From an unidentified eubacterium SCB49 (lineage in GTDB: Bacteria; Bacteroidota; Bacteroidia; Flavobacteriales; Flavobacteriaceae): a stretch of DNA of 64,000 nucleotides. The stretch covers positions 248,001-312,000 of the forward strand of contig ABCO01000004.1 of the NCBI GenBank assembly GCA_000170815.1, given 5' to 3'. The notes under the pieces were generated by a model, which did not search any database, was not told where the DNA came from, and saw nothing but the letters and a program-made list of their open reading frames with translations. The translations under genes were made by a program, and so were the position numbers. Every line of letters begins with the position of its first letter. Position 1 is the first letter of the stretch. Below are positions 36,283 to 44,836 of this stretch, in pieces.

Positions 36283-37032
36283 TTAACGATGCATTCTATC
36301 TAGCATCTCAATCACTTCGCTTTTCTTTCTTACAGAAACAGGAACACTTTGCTTGTTTTTTAGCATTAGATAACCTCCATCTGTTTTTATAAATGCACTT
36401 ATATAATTGATGTTGACCAAGTGACTTTGATGTACTCTCAAAAACTGATACCCACTTAACATATCGCTAAAATACTTTAGCGTCTTTGTTACAAATATCT
36501 TCTTATCATCATTGGTGTAAAAAATGGTGTTATTACTATCAGATTCACACCTAATTATATCTTCAAGACTCACAATAATAATTTTATCTAAGGTATGTAG
36601 AGAGATCTTATCTGGCTGAGATTCTGGTGCTGTAATCGTCTCTTTTAATATCGTAAGACGCTCCCCTGTAGGCTTAATTTGTTGTTTAGCTCTATCGATA
36701 GCAAGACTTAGGTCCTCATCGCTATAAGGCTTTAAAACATAGTCTATCGCTGCAAATTTAAAAGCCCTAATAGCATACTCATCACTTGCAGTCACAAAGA
36801 TGATTTTACTTTTTAAATTAGGAAAAATCTCTAAAACATCAAATCCAGTACCGTCACCCAACATAATATCTAAAAACAAAATATCTGGCTCGGTTTTTCG
36901 AAGCACTTTTGCTGCTTCTACAACACTTTGTGCCGTAGCAACAACTTCAATATCATTGTGATTTTTATCTAAAGACGACTGCAACAACTGCAAGGCATCT
37001 GGCATATCTTCTATAATAATTGCACTAAGCAT
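36283..37032 (-). CDS. LytTR-family response regulator
   Basis: A 249-residue two-component regulator. The receiver domain is residues 1-120, with Asp55 as phospho-acceptor (ILFLDIMLGDG) and Lys101 in the conserved KP. The LytTR DNA-binding domain is about 145-245 (KISLHTLDKIIIVSLEDIIRCESD, FLRVHQSHLVNINYI). LytTR proteins bind direct repeats about two helical turns apart; two promoters with such repeats lie at 42104-42134 and 44621-44651. The sensor gene is the next same-strand neighbour, but 215 bp of repeat-bearing DNA separate them. Confidence 0.93.
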   Translation of the reverse strand: MLSAIIIEDMPDALQLLQSSLDKNHNDIEVVATAQSVVEAAKVLRKTEPDILFLDIMLGDGTGFDVLEIFPNLKSKIIFVTASDEYAIRAFKFAAIDYVLKPYSDEDLSLAIDRAKQQIKPTGERLTILKETITAPESQPDKISLHTLDKIIIVSLEDIIRCESDSNNTIFYTNDDKKIFVTKTLKYFSDMLSGYQFLRVHQSHLVNINYISAFIKTDGGYLMLKNKQSVPVSVRKKSEVIEMLDRMHR

Positions 37033-37081
37033 ATTTTTTAATGTTTTTAATTTTCGATACTATTAATTATTCTTACTAGTT

Positions 37082-37235
37082 GTCTCCCTCATCCCCAACC
37101 CTTCTCCCGCTAAGAAGGGAGCGAAATTGTGAATAATAAATTATTCACAATCTTAGATCAAACAGCCCAACACTCTCCCTCTGGGAGAGTCGAATCTTTT
37201 GAATTCCGCCTAAGTAGAAGCACAAAAGTTCGGTG
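37082..37235. repeat. Fold-back repeat element between sensor and regulator genes
   Basis: This 215-bp gap holds several nested hairpins and C/G-rich ends unlike the surrounding AT-rich DNA. CCCTCATCCCC at the left end is roughly mirrored by GGTGAGGGA at the right end. In the centre is a perfect 12-bp inverted repeat (37126-37137 and 37140-37151). Smaller hairpins are CTTCTCCC...AAGGGAG and CTCTCCC...GGGAGAG. This is the form of a dispersed fold-back repeat rather than a gene. Whether it also attenuates the transcript from sensor to regulator is unknown. Confidence 0.55.
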
Positions 37236-37247
37236 AGGGACTAGGGA

Positions 37248-40200
37248 TTAAAAATCCGTCTCTAACGGAATTCTAAATCGTATTTCCGTCCCTAAAATAA
37301 CTCCGTTTTCTTCTAATTGTTTTAACTCTAAAGCTCCTTTTCCTCCTAATGACTCAATTCTCTCTTTAGTGACCTCAAGTGCAACAGATTGATGACTCGT
37401 AGCTTTTTTATTTTTCTGTGACTCAAAAATACCTGGACCGTTATCTGTTATACTGCAATATAGGTTTTTATTATCTGTAGAAAAACGAACTTGCAATACC
37501 CCTTCTTTATCTTTAGCTTGTACAGAAATACCGTGTTTAATAGCGTTTTCTACAAAAGGTTGCACAAGCATTGGCGGGATTAAAATTTCTTCGGGATCAA
37601 CGTCTGAAGTTACTTTAACATCATACAAATAAGGCTTACGCGCCATTAATTGTTCTACTTCTAGATATTTATGAAGGGTTTTAATTTCTTGATCTAGACT
37701 GATAACATCTTTACGAGAGTTATATAAAATTTCTCGTAACATTACAGCAAAAGTATTAATGGTAGTTTCCATTTTTTGTGGATCTGAAGTTCCCATGGCT
37801 TTAATACCGTTAAGTACATTAAAAATGAAATGTGGATTCATCTGTAATCGCAATGCTTTTTGTTCTAAAGACAGTAAATGATTTTGAAGTTTTAATGCTT
37901 CTTGGGCTTTTCTGTTTTTCTTTTTTAATCGTTTTATATAGCCGTAAACTAATAAACCAACAATACCAAACACAACCAGTAATGCTGCTACCTGAAACCA
38001 TAGTTGGCGATACAAAGGCGTTTTTATTAGAAATGGAAAATTAATCACCTCGCTCTCCAACCACCTATGATTACGAGATTGTACTTTAAAAGTATGCATT
38101 CCAAAATTTAATCCAACGAGATTTTGTGCCGCGTCTGTTGCCCAAGGACTCCACGCTCCATCATCTACCTGAAATCGATATTGCACATCTTTTGGGTGCA
38201 TTAAATCTACCGTACGGTATGCAAAAGAAATCTGATTTTGAGACGGATTTAATACTAAGGTTTTATTTGAGGTCCAAGTAACGTTTTTTGTGCTAAAAAC
38301 AGAATGATAATCTACAGACACATCTTCAAAAGTAATGGCGGGTTTTTGATCTGTTGCTTCTGCGATTATAGATGTTTCATATTTAGTGAGCCCATATAAT
38401 GCACCAAACCAAAGCGTACCTTCTTTGTCTATAGCGCTCGCGTTTAAACAGGTTTCTATTCCCAGAAATCCGTCATTACGACCAAAATGAAATACATCTA
38501 CTATCTCCCCTTCATTACCTAAGGCTATTTTATCTACTCCTCTTTCAGATCCTGCCCAAAGATGTCCTTCTTGATCAAATAACAATTGATAACAATTTTG
38601 AGAAGTCAGTTCTTTTGCACCACTTAGTTTTGAAAATTGTGGTGTATCGCTTAATGTAGCCACCCAAATACCATTACCTGCAGTCCCTAAATACAATTGG
38701 TTTTTATAAAACGAAATGCTATTAATCGCCACTCCTGCATCTAGAACATCGCCTAGATGTGTAACTACATCGTTTTTTATAAAGCCTAAATGCCCCTTTT
38801 GTGACCCATACCAAAACCTTCCTTCTACATCACGGTTACTTGATTTAAGTAATAAATCTTCGACCCCTTGCGCTGTAGCAAAAGATGCAATTTGTATATA
38901 TTTTTTCTCTTTATTGTCATATTGCATTTTCACAATACCACTACTGTATGTCGTAATCAACAACATATCTCTATAGCTTGTTATGTGCCGTATCCAGTTT
39001 GACGGAAACCCATTATCTTCATTATAAATATTATGTTTTTCTGTAGGAACTTGAACCGTATCAATTTTCATTGTTTCTAAGGTGTCTCCAGAATAAACAA
39101 GACTGTCTTTACTATAGCTTCGATATTGCCAAAAACCTTTACCATCAGAACCCGAAAGCACATTTCCGAAGTGATCTTGAGTAATCGTTTTTATTTTTAC
39201 ATTATCAAACTTTTCGGGACTCACTATTTTATGAATGCCTAGAGAATCTAACTTTGAGATTCCAGATTCGCTAGTAGAAATATACAGCTCATTACTCGCC
39301 GAATGTACCGCATACACTCTATTACCTTCTAGTCCTGTATCTACATCAAAATGTGTAAAATCATTCTGAAAATAAGTATACAAACCAGCTCCGCTAGTTG
39401 CAATCCAAATACCACCATCACGATCTAAAAAAGAAGTACGCACGTGATTTACCGCAAGTCCTTCACGTTTACGAATGCTACGTATGGGCTGAAAGTTTTC
39501 TACATCTAATACCGAAATTCCGTTTGTGTCTGTGCCTACCCAAAGTTGATTATTTACAATGCTTAAATTGTTAATGCGTGTTGGCGAATTTTTAATTACG
39601 GTTTCATGATTTTCATCTGCGGTGTAAACAACTACAATTCCCTGAGTAAAAGTAGCAGCAAATAAGGTGGTTTTCCATAACTGGAGTGCCATGAAGTTTG
39701 ACGTATCATAATTTTCTACCGTAGTAGGGTTTAGCAATGAGTCTATCTTAAACAAGCCTTTATTAGACGCCACCCAAAAACGAACACCATCAAAGGCAAT
39801 ATCATTTATAATTGCTGCATCAAGTGTAGGATGTAAAGTGAGATCGACTGTTTGTCCAGTTTCAGAAACTTTTTGAAGCCCTCTATTTGTACCCACAAAC
39901 ACATTATCTTTTATTTCAAAAACAGTGTTTATTTGTCTGCCTTTAATAGAAACGATGCTATCGGCATTTTTAATTGAAAGTCCTTTGTTTGTCGCAATTA
40001 ACAAACGATCTCCTGCTATTTGTAGATCTTGAATATAGTTTGAAGCTAGGCCTTCTTTCTCTCTAAAAACCTTAAAGTCTTCTCCATCAAAACGAGCTAA
40101 ACCTCCTCCTTGTGTTGCCAACCATAAATAGCCTATTTTATCTTGAACAATATCATACACTTGCGATTGCGGCAAGCCATCTTCTAAGGTGTAATTGCGT

Positions 40201-40274
40201 AACTGGTTGTTTTGTGCCAGCACGTTTCCGCAGAAAAATAGAACGAGTAGTAATAAAAGGTTTTGGTACTTCAT
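37248..40274 (-). CDS. Propeller-type sensor histidine kinase (LytS/YesM class)
   Basis: A 1008-residue membrane sensor, started at ATG 40274 because an upstream GTG (40280) lies in the -7 element. It has a signal peptide (about 1-20) and a large outer region (about 21-640) of two-component propeller repeats (YLWLATQGGGLARF, GIWIATSGAGLYTY and others). A Y_Y_Y domain (about 690-750), a membrane helix (about 758-780) and a His_kinase domain with phospho-acceptor His near 815 in LQMNPHFIFN follow, then an ATPase domain with VENAIKHG. The LytTR regulator downstream is the expected partner. The sensed ligand is unknown. Confidence 0.92.
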   Translation of the reverse strand: MKYQNLLLLLVLFFCGNVLAQNNQLRNYTLEDGLPQSQVYDIVQDKIGYLWLATQGGGLARFDGEDFKVFREKEGLASNYIQDLQIAGDRLLIATNKGLSIKNADSIVSIKGRQINTVFEIKDNVFVGTNRGLQKVSETGQTVDLTLHPTLDAAIINDIAFDGVRFWVASNKGLFKIDSLLNPTTVENYDTSNFMALQLWKTTLFAATFTQGIVVVYTADENHETVIKNSPTRINNLSIVNNQLWVGTDTNGISVLDVENFQPIRSIRKREGLAVNHVRTSFLDRDGGIWIATSGAGLYTYFQNDFTHFDVDTGLEGNRVYAVHSASNELYISTSESGISKLDSLGIHKIVSPEKFDNVKIKTITQDHFGNVLSGSDGKGFWQYRSYSKDSLVYSGDTLETMKIDTVQVPTEKHNIYNEDNGFPSNWIRHITSYRDMLLITTYSSGIVKMQYDNKEKKYIQIASFATAQGVEDLLLKSSNRDVEGRFWYGSQKGHLGFIKNDVVTHLGDVLDAGVAINSISFYKNQLYLGTAGNGIWVATLSDTPQFSKLSGAKELTSQNCYQLLFDQEGHLWAGSERGVDKIALGNEGEIVDVFHFGRNDGFLGIETCLNASAIDKEGTLWFGALYGLTKYETSIIAEATDQKPAITFEDVSVDYHSVFSTKNVTWTSNKTLVLNPSQNQISFAYRTVDLMHPKDVQYRFQVDDGAWSPWATDAAQNLVGLNFGMHTFKVQSRNHRWLESEVINFPFLIKTPLYRQLWFQVAALLVVFGIVGLLVYGYIKRLKKKNRKAQEALKLQNHLLSLEQKALRLQMNPHFIFNVLNGIKAMGTSDPQKMETTINTFAVMLREILYNSRKDVISLDQEIKTLHKYLEVEQLMARKPYLYDVKVTSDVDPEEILIPPMLVQPFVENAIKHGISVQAKDKEGVLQVRFSTDNKNLYCSITDNGPGIFESQKNKKATSHQSVALEVTKERIESLGGKGALELKQLEENGVILGTEIRFRIPLETDF

Positions 40275-40279
40275 TAGCA

Positions 40280-40287
40280 CAAATATA
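40280..40287 (-). promoter_or_regulatory. -7 promoter element TATATTTG of the sensor gene
   Basis: Exact TAnnTTTG match on the minus strand, ending 6 bp before the ATG at 40274. The predicted start site near 40277 leaves almost no leader, so the mRNA is close to leaderless. Confidence 0.6.
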
Positions 40288-40318
40288 GCAATATGAAATG
40301 GGAGTGAGTTGTATCAAC

Positions 40319-41383
40319 TTAAAGCCTCGTATACACGGTATTGTCTAATATATCAAGGTTTGCATAATTACCTTCATCTTCAAGATTCATAATAGGTTCT
40401 AATACACAAAGTGCGGTGGTTTTCCCTGAAATTTTAAGAACATTGTCTTTAATTTTAGTGGTCCATCGGTATTTTTCGAGTGGGATATTCATTTCAAACA
40501 GAGTCCTTGCCATGTTTTCATCTTCAGCCACAAAATCCATAATTTCATCTGGGGTATTAAGATTTGGTATTTCTGAAGCTGTTGTAAACGCAATCTCCCA
40601 AGTGACAGGGATATTAAAACGATAGGAATACACCTCACCTAAACCTGGTTCTTCTCGTGTTGTTAAAGCTTTTTTCCAGTCTATATCTTTATCGGGATTA
40701 GCAGCAGCTATCTCTTGTGATAATGCCAACGGACCTTTAGATTGAGCTGTTGGATAAAAAACATAATACGGTTTTGCGAGATAATGCTCCGTATATTTTC
40801 CGCCAAATATATTGAAATATGGGGATGCAAATAGTTGTGGCAATGTCTCTTTATTAAACACACCTTGAAGTTGTTTTAGCAATGTACTATTATCTCCTAA
40901 ACCGCAAGAATGAAAAATAATTTTAGTGTCATTTGTCACTGTATTTATACTTTTATTTTTTGTGTTTGCTACGTATTCATTTAGTGCCTTTTCTGTAATC
41001 CTGTCTCCATCTTTTTTGGTTTTTAGAGACATACCGCGCCACGGATTACTATGACTCACAATGTGTATTTCGCTATAGTTTTTTCCGCTTTGGTGTAGGT
41101 TTAAGTAATTTATAATCTCATCTATGGAATACAATCCTTCTACTACTTTATATTTTTTTTGTTTAAAGTGTCTCGTCGCATTTGTATAGTATGCATTCTC
41201 ATCTTCATCAAAACCAGCAATAAACACAATAGGCTGTACAACCTCTACATGAGCAACCTCCTTTTGATGTATTGCTGTAGATGCTAATCCTAAAGTTGAA
41301 TTCTCATTCTTATAAAAATCTGACTTTTGGCAAGCAATTAAAAAAATAAAAGACGCTATTATAGAGCTGGTGATCAGTTTCAT
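40319..41383 (-). CDS. Lipoprotein with a caspase-like His/Cys pair
   Basis: A 354-residue lipoprotein of no known family name. The signal peptide ends at lipobox LIAC (Cys18). Residues 50-165 show alternating strands and helices: PIVFIAGF, then IHIVSHSNPWRG with His111, then KIIFHSCGLGDNS with Cys160. A His after a hydrophobic strand and a Cys after the next one is the arrangement of clan CD peptidases and of CHAT and DUF4347 domains. No inhibitor or propeptide is visible. The gene lies between the sensor kinase and the secreted protein at 41450, on their strand, with 66 bp to the latter. Peptidase activity is a hypothesis. Confidence 0.6.
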   Translation of the reverse strand: MKLITSSIIASFIFLIACQKSDFYKNENSTLGLASTAIHQKEVAHVEVVQPIVFIAGFDEDENAYYTNATRHFKQKKYKVVEGLYSIDEIINYLNLHQSGKNYSEIHIVSHSNPWRGMSLKTKKDGDRITEKALNEYVANTKNKSINTVTNDTKIIFHSCGLGDNSTLLKQLQGVFNKETLPQLFASPYFNIFGGKYTEHYLAKPYYVFYPTAQSKGPLALSQEIAAANPDKDIDWKKALTTREEPGLGEVYSYRFNIPVTWEIAFTTASEIPNLNTPDEIMDFVAEDENMARTLFEMNIPLEKYRWTTKIKDNVLKISGKTTALCVLEPIMNLEDEGNYANLDILDNTVYTRL

Positions 41384-41449
41384 TTGTTTTAGTTTTTATA
41401 AAATGATAATTCCTTAGGTGTTAAAACCTTTGTGTGTTGTTGCAGGCTA

Positions 41450-42013
41450 TTAAAGTTCGTTATAAAGAGAACCGCTTGACCCGTAACTATCATCATTCCA
41501 GATAAAAGTATCGTATTGCTCTGCTGCAAGTACATTTTTTTCTTGTACTGTAATTTCTGATGTTACAATCTGATTGGCTTGTCCAAAAGCTTGGTTAGGA
41601 AACAGGTAAACAATTTCTTTATCAGAATCGCCACAATCTTCATTTGTTAAAATAGGAAGCGTAATGTACCCTCCACTTTCTGTTTCTAATATGTAATTAG
41701 ACACGACAAAAGAGCAATATTCTACATACTTAACATCTACTTTTAAAATGCTTTTTACACCAGACAATCCTGGGTTTTCCATTTTATTAATATGCACATC
41801 ATAAATTAAACTTGCGTCTGCTACTGGAAAAGAAGTTATTTCTTCTGGCGATTTTGAAGCGGTAGCGAGAATGGCAGATTGTACCTCTAGACCATCTTCA
41901 CCTAAAGTACTTGCTAACGATACAAAATAAGCATCAGTGGTCTCAAACTGTTGCGCATTCATTTGTGAAAATGACACAAAAGCTACGGCGATAATAAGGG
42001 CTAACTTTTTCAT
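41450..42013 (-). CDS. Secreted protein of unknown function, LytTR-type promoter
   Basis: A 187-residue protein with a signal peptide (about 1-20, ending QMNAQ). The mature part shows no recognised domain. It is acidic and beta-rich, with Cys pairs at about 104 and 133 that could form a disulfide, and ends GSSGSLYNEL. Its promoter holds direct repeats and a -7 element that match those before the VIT/VWA gene. The gene is followed after 66 bp by the caspase-like lipoprotein gene, probably in the same transcript. Confidence 0.65.
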   Translation of the reverse strand: MKKLALIIAVAFVSFSQMNAQQFETTDAYFVSLASTLGEDGLEVQSAILATASKSPEEITSFPVADASLIYDVHINKMENPGLSGVKSILKVDVKYVEYCSFVVSNYILETESGGYITLPILTNEDCGDSDKEIVYLFPNQAFGQANQIVTSEITVQEKNVLAAEQYDTFIWNDDSYGSSGSLYNEL

Positions 42014-42064
42014 AATAGTATGGTTTTATAAAATTTGTAATTGTATTTATTTGTTTTCTTATAC

Positions 42065-42134
42065 CAAAGATATGGAGCGGTAGAAGTGAAATTTTGGCTG
42101 CTTTAGTATTCGTAGAAGATAAACTAGTAAGCGT
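42065..42134 (-). promoter_or_regulatory. Promoter with 21-bp-spaced direct repeats, copy A (LytTR candidate)
   Basis: Read on the minus strand: repeats ACGCTTACTA (42125-42134) and ACGAATACTA (42104-42113), 8 of 10 bases identical and 21 bp apart. Then comes CAAAATTTCACTTC (42083-42096) and the exact -7 element TATCTTTG (42065-42072). The repeats lie at roughly -42 to -72 from the inferred start. The same order and spacing occur at 44582-44651. Confidence 0.7.
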
Positions 42135-42233
42135 TTTATATTGGCTTGGGTTTTTAAAACTGTACCGTTTAAAGTGATCAACTTCGCTCAAGTTGAAAGG
42201 GGTAACCGCTAATAGTCTGAGCACAAAAAACAA

Positions 42234-42267
42234 CGACTCCAAACCGTTTTTACACGATCTGGAGTCG
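42234..42267 (-). terminator. Terminator after the VIT/VWA gene
   Basis: An 8-bp stem CGACTCCA/TGGAGTCG with an 18-base loop, followed on the minus strand by a T-rich tract (TTGTTTTTTG). It isolates the VIT/VWA gene from the next promoter. Confidence 0.65.
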
Positions 42268-42291
42268 AAGTCAACCAACCAAAACACAAAT

Positions 42292-44493
42292 TTATTTCAT
42301 ATCTACAGCTACATTTGTACGACTATCACGTATTAAAATGGTAAACTGCTTTTTAGTTTTTAAAGCTTCTATTTTTAACGTTTTAAAAGCTGTGAGTATT
42401 TCTTTGTTTTCAATCCATGTAGTCCCATCAAAGACTTCTGCCGAAATAACCTGACCGTTTTCACCAAACTTTAATCTAAACTCATAGTGCTCTTTTGTAT
42501 ATTTTTCTGCCAGTAATCCATATTGAGCTTTAAACCACATTTTTACTTTTCGAGCCTCAGCTTTTGGTAGTTCGTTGTTATTAAAACCAAGTGTGTATGT
42601 TTTTTTGAAAACCGATTTTTCTTTTACTTCTGCTGCTGCACCAACGGCACTATTATTTACATTTTTTGGCATAGGCAGCGGCTGTTTTACAGATTTTAAA
42701 GAACCATCTTTATTTACTACTTGCTCATCTACAGCGACAAAAGAAGTAAACCTTGTTGCTAGATTATACTGTAAACCTAGCGCGATCACTTCGGCTTTAG
42801 TGTCTTGATTAAATCTTGTGTTATAGTCATCAAGTTGTTCTATCTTTTTACGAGCCCATAAGTACCTTAGTGCTTTGTTAGCTGGTGTTAAACTTCCTTC
42901 AGAAACTTTAAAACGTTGCTTAATTTTCTTTCTACCTTGATACCCGGTCATTATAATCTCACCATTAGCCTCGCCTTTATATTTTCCGAAGATCACAACA
43001 GGGCGCGCTGCAAAAATATCTGGCACCGCAGACGGCTCTACATCATAAACATCAAAACCCTTAGTTTCAAATTTAACTTGTGTCATCACTGGGCTGTCTA
43101 TATATTTTTTAAAATCTTCTGCTACCTTAGATGCTTCTTCTCTACTCGTTGCAATAAAAGATTCGCTCTTGCTTACTGCTGCCATACCTTCTATTAAATA
43201 ACGATTTACACTACTTCCTATCCCAAAAGTAAAGACACTGGCTTGATCTAAGTTTTCTTCAATCTTAGTAAATGCTTCTCGCTCTACAGATACGTATCCG
43301 TCTGTAATAATCACCATAGATCTTGAACTTCCTTCTTGAGATCGAGGTAATTCATATGCTACATTAAGTGCGCTTAAAAGTTGTGTACCTCCACCGCCTT
43401 GACCACTGGTTAAAAATTTGATTGCGTTAGTAACGTTTTCATCTGTTGCTTCTACTGGTGTGGGATTAAAAATTGTTGAGCTTGATGCAAATAATTGCAC
43501 ATTAAATGTATCATCTGCATTTAGATTGCAAAGCAGATTGCGCATTAAATCTTTACTTACTTCTAGTGGGTATCCATTCATAGAACCAGATACATCTACA
43601 ATAAAAAGGTATTCTCTAGCCGTAACATTTTTTGGCTTTACTGTTGCAGGTGGCTCCATCATATAAGCAAAAAACTTCTCGTTATTGTGTTCGTATAATA
43701 GTAATCCAGATGCTATTTCTTCTCCTCTTAAACTATAGTTTAATACAAAATCTCTGTTTGCAGGGTTTTCATTACTCTTAGATAAAAAGATAGAAGCGCT
43801 ATCTCTTGAAGGATACAACACATTTACTTTGTGTGTATTACTCTCTATGTTTTGTATCATCATACCCGCTTGAATTTCAACTTGCATGTTATATGTAAAA
43901 GTATCTGCAATCCCCTTTTTAGTTGTTGGGTTATTAAAGCTTGTCTCTGCATTTGTTTGCTCTCCAGTAAATCGAGGTCCTACAACGCTTGGTGCAACAA
44001 ATTGATATTGTCCATTAGTTGGCGATAACATTTCTGTATAATACACTTCTATACTTATTTCATCACCCGGCATCACGTTACCTACTTTCATCTGAAAAAC
44101 ATTAGCACGCGCTTGATCTAATTTTGCCGCTCGTTTACCTTCACTTACTGCTTCTTGATAGACCTCTTCTGCTTTTTGCTTTTCAAATATTTTTGCATTA
44201 GTGACGCGTTCGCCTACTTTCATTTTCATATCATGAACCGCTGCTTGTGTAGATAAAGGAAACACATATTTAGCCTCAATAGCCGTGGTCCCCTCATTGT
44301 GATATACTTGGGTCACTTTCACATGAGCGATGGTTCCAGTAATGTTCACTTCGGTATTAGATTCTTTTAAAGGAATTACTGCATTTTCTGAAAGTACCTC
44401 TAAGTAAGGAGACTCTTTTTTTTCCGTTTGCTGGTCTTGTCCGAATGTAATACTCGACACAAATAGTAATAAGATCAGTGATAGCTTTTTCAT
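42292..44493 (-). CDS. VIT and VWA domain surface protein
   Basis: A 733-residue exported protein with the layout of inter-alpha-trypsin inhibitor heavy chains. It has a signal peptide (about 1-19), a VIT domain (about 30-160, including KVTQVYHNEGTTAIEAKYVFPL and GDEISIEVYYTE), a VWA domain (about 293-465) with an intact metal site DVSGS (300-304), and a long C-terminal part (about 470-733) lacking a T9SS sorting domain. The protein should act outside the inner membrane, binding a protein or matrix ligand through the VWA domain. Its promoter matches that of the 41450 gene. Confidence 0.92.
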   Translation of the reverse strand: MKKLSLILLLFVSSITFGQDQQTEKKESPYLEVLSENAVIPLKESNTEVNITGTIAHVKVTQVYHNEGTTAIEAKYVFPLSTQAAVHDMKMKVGERVTNAKIFEKQKAEEVYQEAVSEGKRAAKLDQARANVFQMKVGNVMPGDEISIEVYYTEMLSPTNGQYQFVAPSVVGPRFTGEQTNAETSFNNPTTKKGIADTFTYNMQVEIQAGMMIQNIESNTHKVNVLYPSRDSASIFLSKSNENPANRDFVLNYSLRGEEIASGLLLYEHNNEKFFAYMMEPPATVKPKNVTAREYLFIVDVSGSMNGYPLEVSKDLMRNLLCNLNADDTFNVQLFASSSTIFNPTPVEATDENVTNAIKFLTSGQGGGGTQLLSALNVAYELPRSQEGSSRSMVIITDGYVSVEREAFTKIEENLDQASVFTFGIGSSVNRYLIEGMAAVSKSESFIATSREEASKVAEDFKKYIDSPVMTQVKFETKGFDVYDVEPSAVPDIFAARPVVIFGKYKGEANGEIIMTGYQGRKKIKQRFKVSEGSLTPANKALRYLWARKKIEQLDDYNTRFNQDTKAEVIALGLQYNLATRFTSFVAVDEQVVNKDGSLKSVKQPLPMPKNVNNSAVGAAAEVKEKSVFKKTYTLGFNNNELPKAEARKVKMWFKAQYGLLAEKYTKEHYEFRLKFGENGQVISAEVFDGTTWIENKEILTAFKTLKIEALKTKKQFTILIRDSRTNVAVDMK

Positions 44494-44581
44494 AACATGG
44501 TTTTAAATTGGTTAACATTTTATTTCGTGGCTTAACGCATTTTTTCTTCTTCTGAAATGTGCTGCGTTTGTAACTCTTGGT

Positions 44582-44651
44582 CAAAAGTATGCCTGTTATG
44601 AAGTGAAATTTTGTGTCTTTTAGTATTCGTCGTAGATAGTGTAGTATTCGT
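44582..44651 (-). promoter_or_regulatory. Promoter with 21-bp-spaced direct repeats, copy B (LytTR candidate)
   Basis: Read on the minus strand: two identical repeats ACGAATACTA (44642-44651 and 44621-44630) 21 bp apart, the shared CAAAATTTCACTTC (44600-44613), and the exact -7 element TACTTTTG (44582-44589). Each interval equals that in copy A. The site precedes the VIT/VWA gene by 89 bp. Confidence 0.75.
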
Positions 44652-44836
44652 ATATTTTTCTAAACTCCTTTTAATTTGAGATGAAATTTAGTGATAAGCA
44701 AACATTTTAAGAAAACGGACCCCTTTGTGTTTCTCTATTAAAAACAAACTAATAACTAATTAAATTTAAGTTAGTTATATTTTTTTATACTTTTAAAATT
44801 CTCCTCACACCATCTTTAATTTAAAAAAACACAACT

